NCBI GenBank assembly: GCA_937906795.1 | Contig: CALCUQ010000157.1 | Span: 1-9,233, forward strand | Direction: 5' to 3' | Length of the DNA stretch: 9,233 nt | DNA from: an uncultured Bacteroidales bacterium | GTDB lineage: Bacteria; Bacteroidota; Bacteroidia; Bacteroidales; UBA932 | Part shown: positions 6,817 through 9,233 of the stretch, piece by piece | Layout: every line of letters begins with the position of its first letter | How positions within the stretch are numbered: position 1 is the stretch's first letter | The notes under the pieces: model-generated | What the model saw: the letters and a program-made list of their open reading frames with translations, nothing else | The model's database searches: none | Told to the model about the DNA's origin: nothing | Made by a program: the position numbers and the translations under genes

Positions 6817-9090
6817 ATGAAACTTGAATTTTCTGTGAATTACAAAGCGCAGTATGGCCAGGCATTATATGTTATTGGCTCTTTGGCGCAGTTGGGAAGT
6901 AATAATGTGTCAGATGCTCTAAAAATGAGTTTGACAGAAGATGATACTTGGAGAGCAGAAATAGATGCAGACAATATATCACAAGTGACATATAAATATT
7001 GTGTTAAGGGGGAAGATGGTATTTTTTATGAGGCTGGTGCAGGAAGGAAAATTCAGTTTGATTCAACATTAAAGAAGGTTGTATTCAAAGACCAGTGGCA
7101 AGGCAATACTGCAGATGCGGTATTTTTGACCGCTCCGTTTACAGATGTATTTTATGCATCACAGGGAGAGCAATACCTCCCTTTAGGTGTTCTGGACAAT
7201 GAAATAGCAATTAAAGTGACCATCCCAAATATCCAGCCAGGATATAAAGTATGTATAAGTGGAGATGCAAAGGAGCTTGGAGAGTGGAATCTGAGCAGAT
7301 GTGTAGAACTTAAAAGGGTTTCAAACAGCGGATGGTATGCAAGATTCTCTTCTTTAAGAAAAGCGGGCAAGGTGTGGAACTTTAAATTTGTGATAATGGA
7401 CAAATGGGGAAACACAGTCTGGGAAAATGGGCAAAACAGGAGTATTCTCCTGCCAAAACTCTTAAAGAGAGAGGCTTGTATATTTGACTATGCTGCAGCT
7501 GCAATAGAGATTCCAAAGCCAAAGTTTGCAGGGGTTTCCATTCCGGTTTTCTCCTTAAGGTCTAAAAATAGCTGTGGTATAGGTGACTTTGCAGACCTTA
7601 AAAAAATGGTGGATTGGGCCAAGAAAACAGGGCTTTCTATAATTCAGTTGCTGCCCATAAATGACACATCAGCCAATTTGAGCTGGAGGGATTCATATCC
7701 ATATAATTGTATATCAACACTGGCTCTTCATCCAATATATATAAGTTTAAAAGCTTTGGGTGAGCTGGAAAATACCTCTATAGCATCAGAAATAAAGAAG
7801 GAGGCAGAACTGCTAAACAAAAAGGACTCTGTAGATTATGAAGGAGTATTGGCAGTTAAACTGAAATTCTTGAGAGCCTGGTGGGAGCAGAATAAAAACA
7901 CTCTGTTAAAAAGCCGAAACTTTAAGGCTTTTGTAAATGAGAATAAGGAGTGGGTAAAACCATATGCTGCATTCTGTGTCCTTAGAGACAAGTTTAAAAC
8001 AGCCAATTTTAGAAGTTGGGGTGAGTGGTCTGTATTTTCACAAGAAATTTTGTCAGCAGTTGAAACCAGGCATAACGACGATTTTAGTTTTTATTTGAGT
8101 ATCCAGTATGAGTTGGACAAGCAGATGAAACAGGCCAAGGCCTATGCACATAAAAATGGAGTTGCTCTAAAAGGGGATATTCCAATTGGGATATGTAGAG
8201 ACAGTGTAGAGGCCTGGCAATATCCAACACTTTTCAACTTTAATCAGCAGGCAGGAGCACCACCTGATGCATTCTCAAAAGATGGCCAGAACTGGGGTTT
8301 TCCTACCTACAACTGGGAAGAGATGAGTAAAGACAATTATTTGTGGTGGAAACATAGATTTACCCATTTTGCAAAGTATTTTGATGCTTACAGGATTGAT
8401 CATATTCTTGGATTTTTTAGAATATGGGAGATTCCTGTTGAACATAAAAGCGGGCTGATGGGACATTTTTATCCGGCTTTGCCAATGACCAAAGAAGAGA
8501 TAGAGAGTTGGGGTATCAGGGGGGTAGATTACTATGGCTTGTTTATAGAAGATCCATACCAGAAGGACAAATTCCATCCAATGATTGGAGGAAAGGAGAG
8601 TGAGCAATACAAATGGCTTCCATGGGGAATGGACGAGAGTTATAATAAACTTAGTGATTACTATTTCTATAGCAGACATAATGATTTCTGGTATAAAAAT
8701 GCAGTAAAAAAACTCCAGCAACTTATTGCCTCTACAAATATGCTTGCCTGTGGGGAGGATTTGGGAATGCTTAATGAATCTGTATCTGCCTGTATGAACA
8801 ATCTTAAGATCCTTTCTTTGGAACTTATGATTATGCCTAAGCAATTTGGAGTAAAATTGGGAGATCCATTAGGGTATCCATATTTGAGTGTTTGTACAAC
8901 AAGTACACACGATTGCCAGACATTAAGGATGTGGCTTGCCCAATACAAGGAGGATGGCTCCACAGATACTCCGGAGTCTGAGTGCCTTGAGATTGTAAAA
9001 AAGAATCTGGAAGCTTCCAGTATGTTTGTAATTCTTCCTTTGAGCGAAATTAATTGTTTAAGGTTTTTGAAATATTTTGAATTTCTATAG
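6817..9090 (+). CDS. malQ: 4-alpha-glucanotransferase (GH77, MalQ) with two N-terminal CBM20 domains, C-terminus apparently lost
   Basis: This enzyme transfers alpha-1,4-glucan segments between maltodextrins. It has no signal peptide, so it acts in the cytoplasm on glycogen or imported maltodextrin. The 757 residues contain a CBM20-like starch-binding domain at about 1-100, a second at about 128-222 (ISGDAKELGEWN at 147-158), and a GH77 barrel from about 235. GH77 landmarks are GIGDF at 254-258, LPINDTS at 279-285, GDIPIGI at 453-459, nucleophile D528 in AYRIDHILG, acid/base E647 in CGEDLG, and D699 in TSTHD. Homology runs to SSMFVILPLS (734-743), then becomes 13 unrelated residues and a stop. 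The family normally continues about 60 residues (DWL... then an ERINxPxxxxHYWRYR-type motif). That tail is in no frame downstream, so this is a real or assembly-made truncation rather than a simple frameshift. The catalytic triad is intact; folding and activity are doubtful. It is the last gene of the pan operon, ten bases after the membrane-protein gene. Confidence 0.9.
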   Translation: MKLEFSVNYKAQYGQALYVIGSLAQLGSNNVSDALKMSLTEDDTWRAEIDADNISQVTYKYCVKGEDGIFYEAGAGRKIQFDSTLKKVVFKDQWQGNTADAVFLTAPFTDVFYASQGEQYLPLGVLDNEIAIKVTIPNIQPGYKVCISGDAKELGEWNLSRCVELKRVSNSGWYARFSSLRKAGKVWNFKFVIMDKWGNTVWENGQNRSILLPKLLKREACIFDYAAAAIEIPKPKFAGVSIPVFSLRSKNSCGIGDFADLKKMVDWAKKTGLSIIQLLPINDTSANLSWRDSYPYNCISTLALHPIYISLKALGELENTSIASEIKKEAELLNKKDSVDYEGVLAVKLKFLRAWWEQNKNTLLKSRNFKAFVNENKEWVKPYAAFCVLRDKFKTANFRSWGEWSVFSQEILSAVETRHNDDFSFYLSIQYELDKQMKQAKAYAHKNGVALKGDIPIGICRDSVEAWQYPTLFNFNQQAGAPPDAFSKDGQNWGFPTYNWEEMSKDNYLWWKHRFTHFAKYFDAYRIDHILGFFRIWEIPVEHKSGLMGHFYPALPMTKEEIESWGIRGVDYYGLFIEDPYQKDKFHPMIGGKESEQYKWLPWGMDESYNKLSDYYFYSRHNDFWYKNAVKKLQQLIASTNMLACGEDLGMLNESVSACMNNLKILSLELMIMPKQFGVKLGDPLGYPYLSVCTTSTHDCQTLRMWLAQYKEDGSTDTPESECLEIVKKNLEASSMFVILPLSEINCLRFLKYFEFL

Positions 9091-9233
9091 GAATGGAGTG
9101 AATAGATGAGCAAACCATCCCAGGAATTTTTTCCAGGTTGAACGTTTTTTGTACATCTCGGCAGTCAGTAACGTGCTGTTCTTTTGATCCTCTTTAAATA
9201 GATTCATCAGTTCGTTTGTGGTACTTTCATTAA
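9085..9233 (-). CDS. cls: Cardiolipin synthase-like protein, C-terminal fragment (5' part beyond window)
   Basis: The minus strand is open from the right edge to a TAG at 9087-9085, giving 48 residues. The end reads MYKKRSTWKKFLGWFAHL followed by FTPFL. This closely resembles the C-terminus of bacterial cardiolipin synthases of the phospholipase D superfamily, which typically end in a W-x-KR-x-x-W-x-x-F-x-E-x-x-ARLFSPLL-like pattern. The preceding acidic segment (LFKEDQKNSTLL) matches the helix before that tail in memory of the family. Such enzymes join phosphatidylglycerol molecules into cardiolipin at the inner membrane. Neither HKD catalytic motif is in view, so the call rests only on the tail. 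The stop overlaps the 3' end of malQ by six bases on the opposite strand. Confidence 0.6.
   Translation of the reverse strand, partial: NESTTNELMNLFKEDQKNSTLLTAEMYKKRSTWKKFLGWFAHLFTPFL

Noticed and set aside
8275..9113. Two minus-strand open frames of 189 and 148 codons opposite malQ
   Set aside because: Both are antisense to conserved GH77 sequence and lack recognisable motifs; the true minus-strand gene here (cls-like) is in a different frame and ends at 9085.
9118..9140. Possible hairpin around CCAGGAATTTTTTCCAGG as a terminator for malQ
   Set aside because: Only GGAA/TTCC pairs around a T loop; the flanking bases do not pair and the segment lies within cls-like coding sequence.
9040..9233. 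A simple frameshift at the end of malQ
   Set aside because: I read the other two plus-strand frames after 9045; they stop quickly and show no D-W-L or HYWRYR-like sequence, so the tail is missing and not merely out of frame.

Overview
The window is an AT-rich piece of chromosome from a Bacteroidota bacterium, most likely order Bacteroidales. Three things point there. Translation starts sit in A/T-rich contexts (typically tATATG) with no Shine-Dalgarno sequence. The gaps in front of transcription units carry exact matches to the Bacteroides -7 promoter element TAnnTTTG. The gene types also fit: a 4-alpha-glucanotransferase with paired N-terminal starch-binding domains, and exported hydrolases with short signal peptides ending in YAQ. 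I cannot name a genus.

Layout from left to right: (1) radA on the minus strand, running off the left edge with its C-terminus missing. (2) A divergent two-gene plus-strand unit encoding two exported hydrolases, a serine-beta-lactamase-like (S12) protein and a class I glutamine-amidotransferase-fold (C26) gamma-glutamyl hydrolase. It is closed by a strong terminator at 3457-3487. (3) A minus-strand PfkB-family (adenosine kinase-like) gene that converges on the same terminator. (4) A divergent, tightly packed plus-strand operon: panC, panD, a seven-or-so-helix membrane protein of the LPG-synthase transmembrane/flippase-like family, and malQ. (5) The last 48 codons of a minus-strand gene resembling cardiolipin synthase, entering from the right edge.

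PanC and PanD are linked in the pantothenate (CoA) pathway: PanD makes beta-alanine and PanC joins it to pantoate. The membrane protein and MalQ are probably co-transcribed with them, although their functions (envelope; glycogen/maltodextrin turnover) are not obviously related. The two exported hydrolases probably act together on peptide or gamma-glutamyl material in the periplasm.

The clearest anomaly is the end of malQ. The glucanotransferase homology stops abruptly near residue 743, just before the conserved C-terminal tail. The reading frame then picks up 13 unrelated residues and stops inside the stop region of the convergent cls-like gene, with no space for a terminator. This looks like a deletion or an assembly join near 9045. 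Otherwise I see housekeeping content. I found no mobile element, CRISPR array, RNA gene or clear new system.
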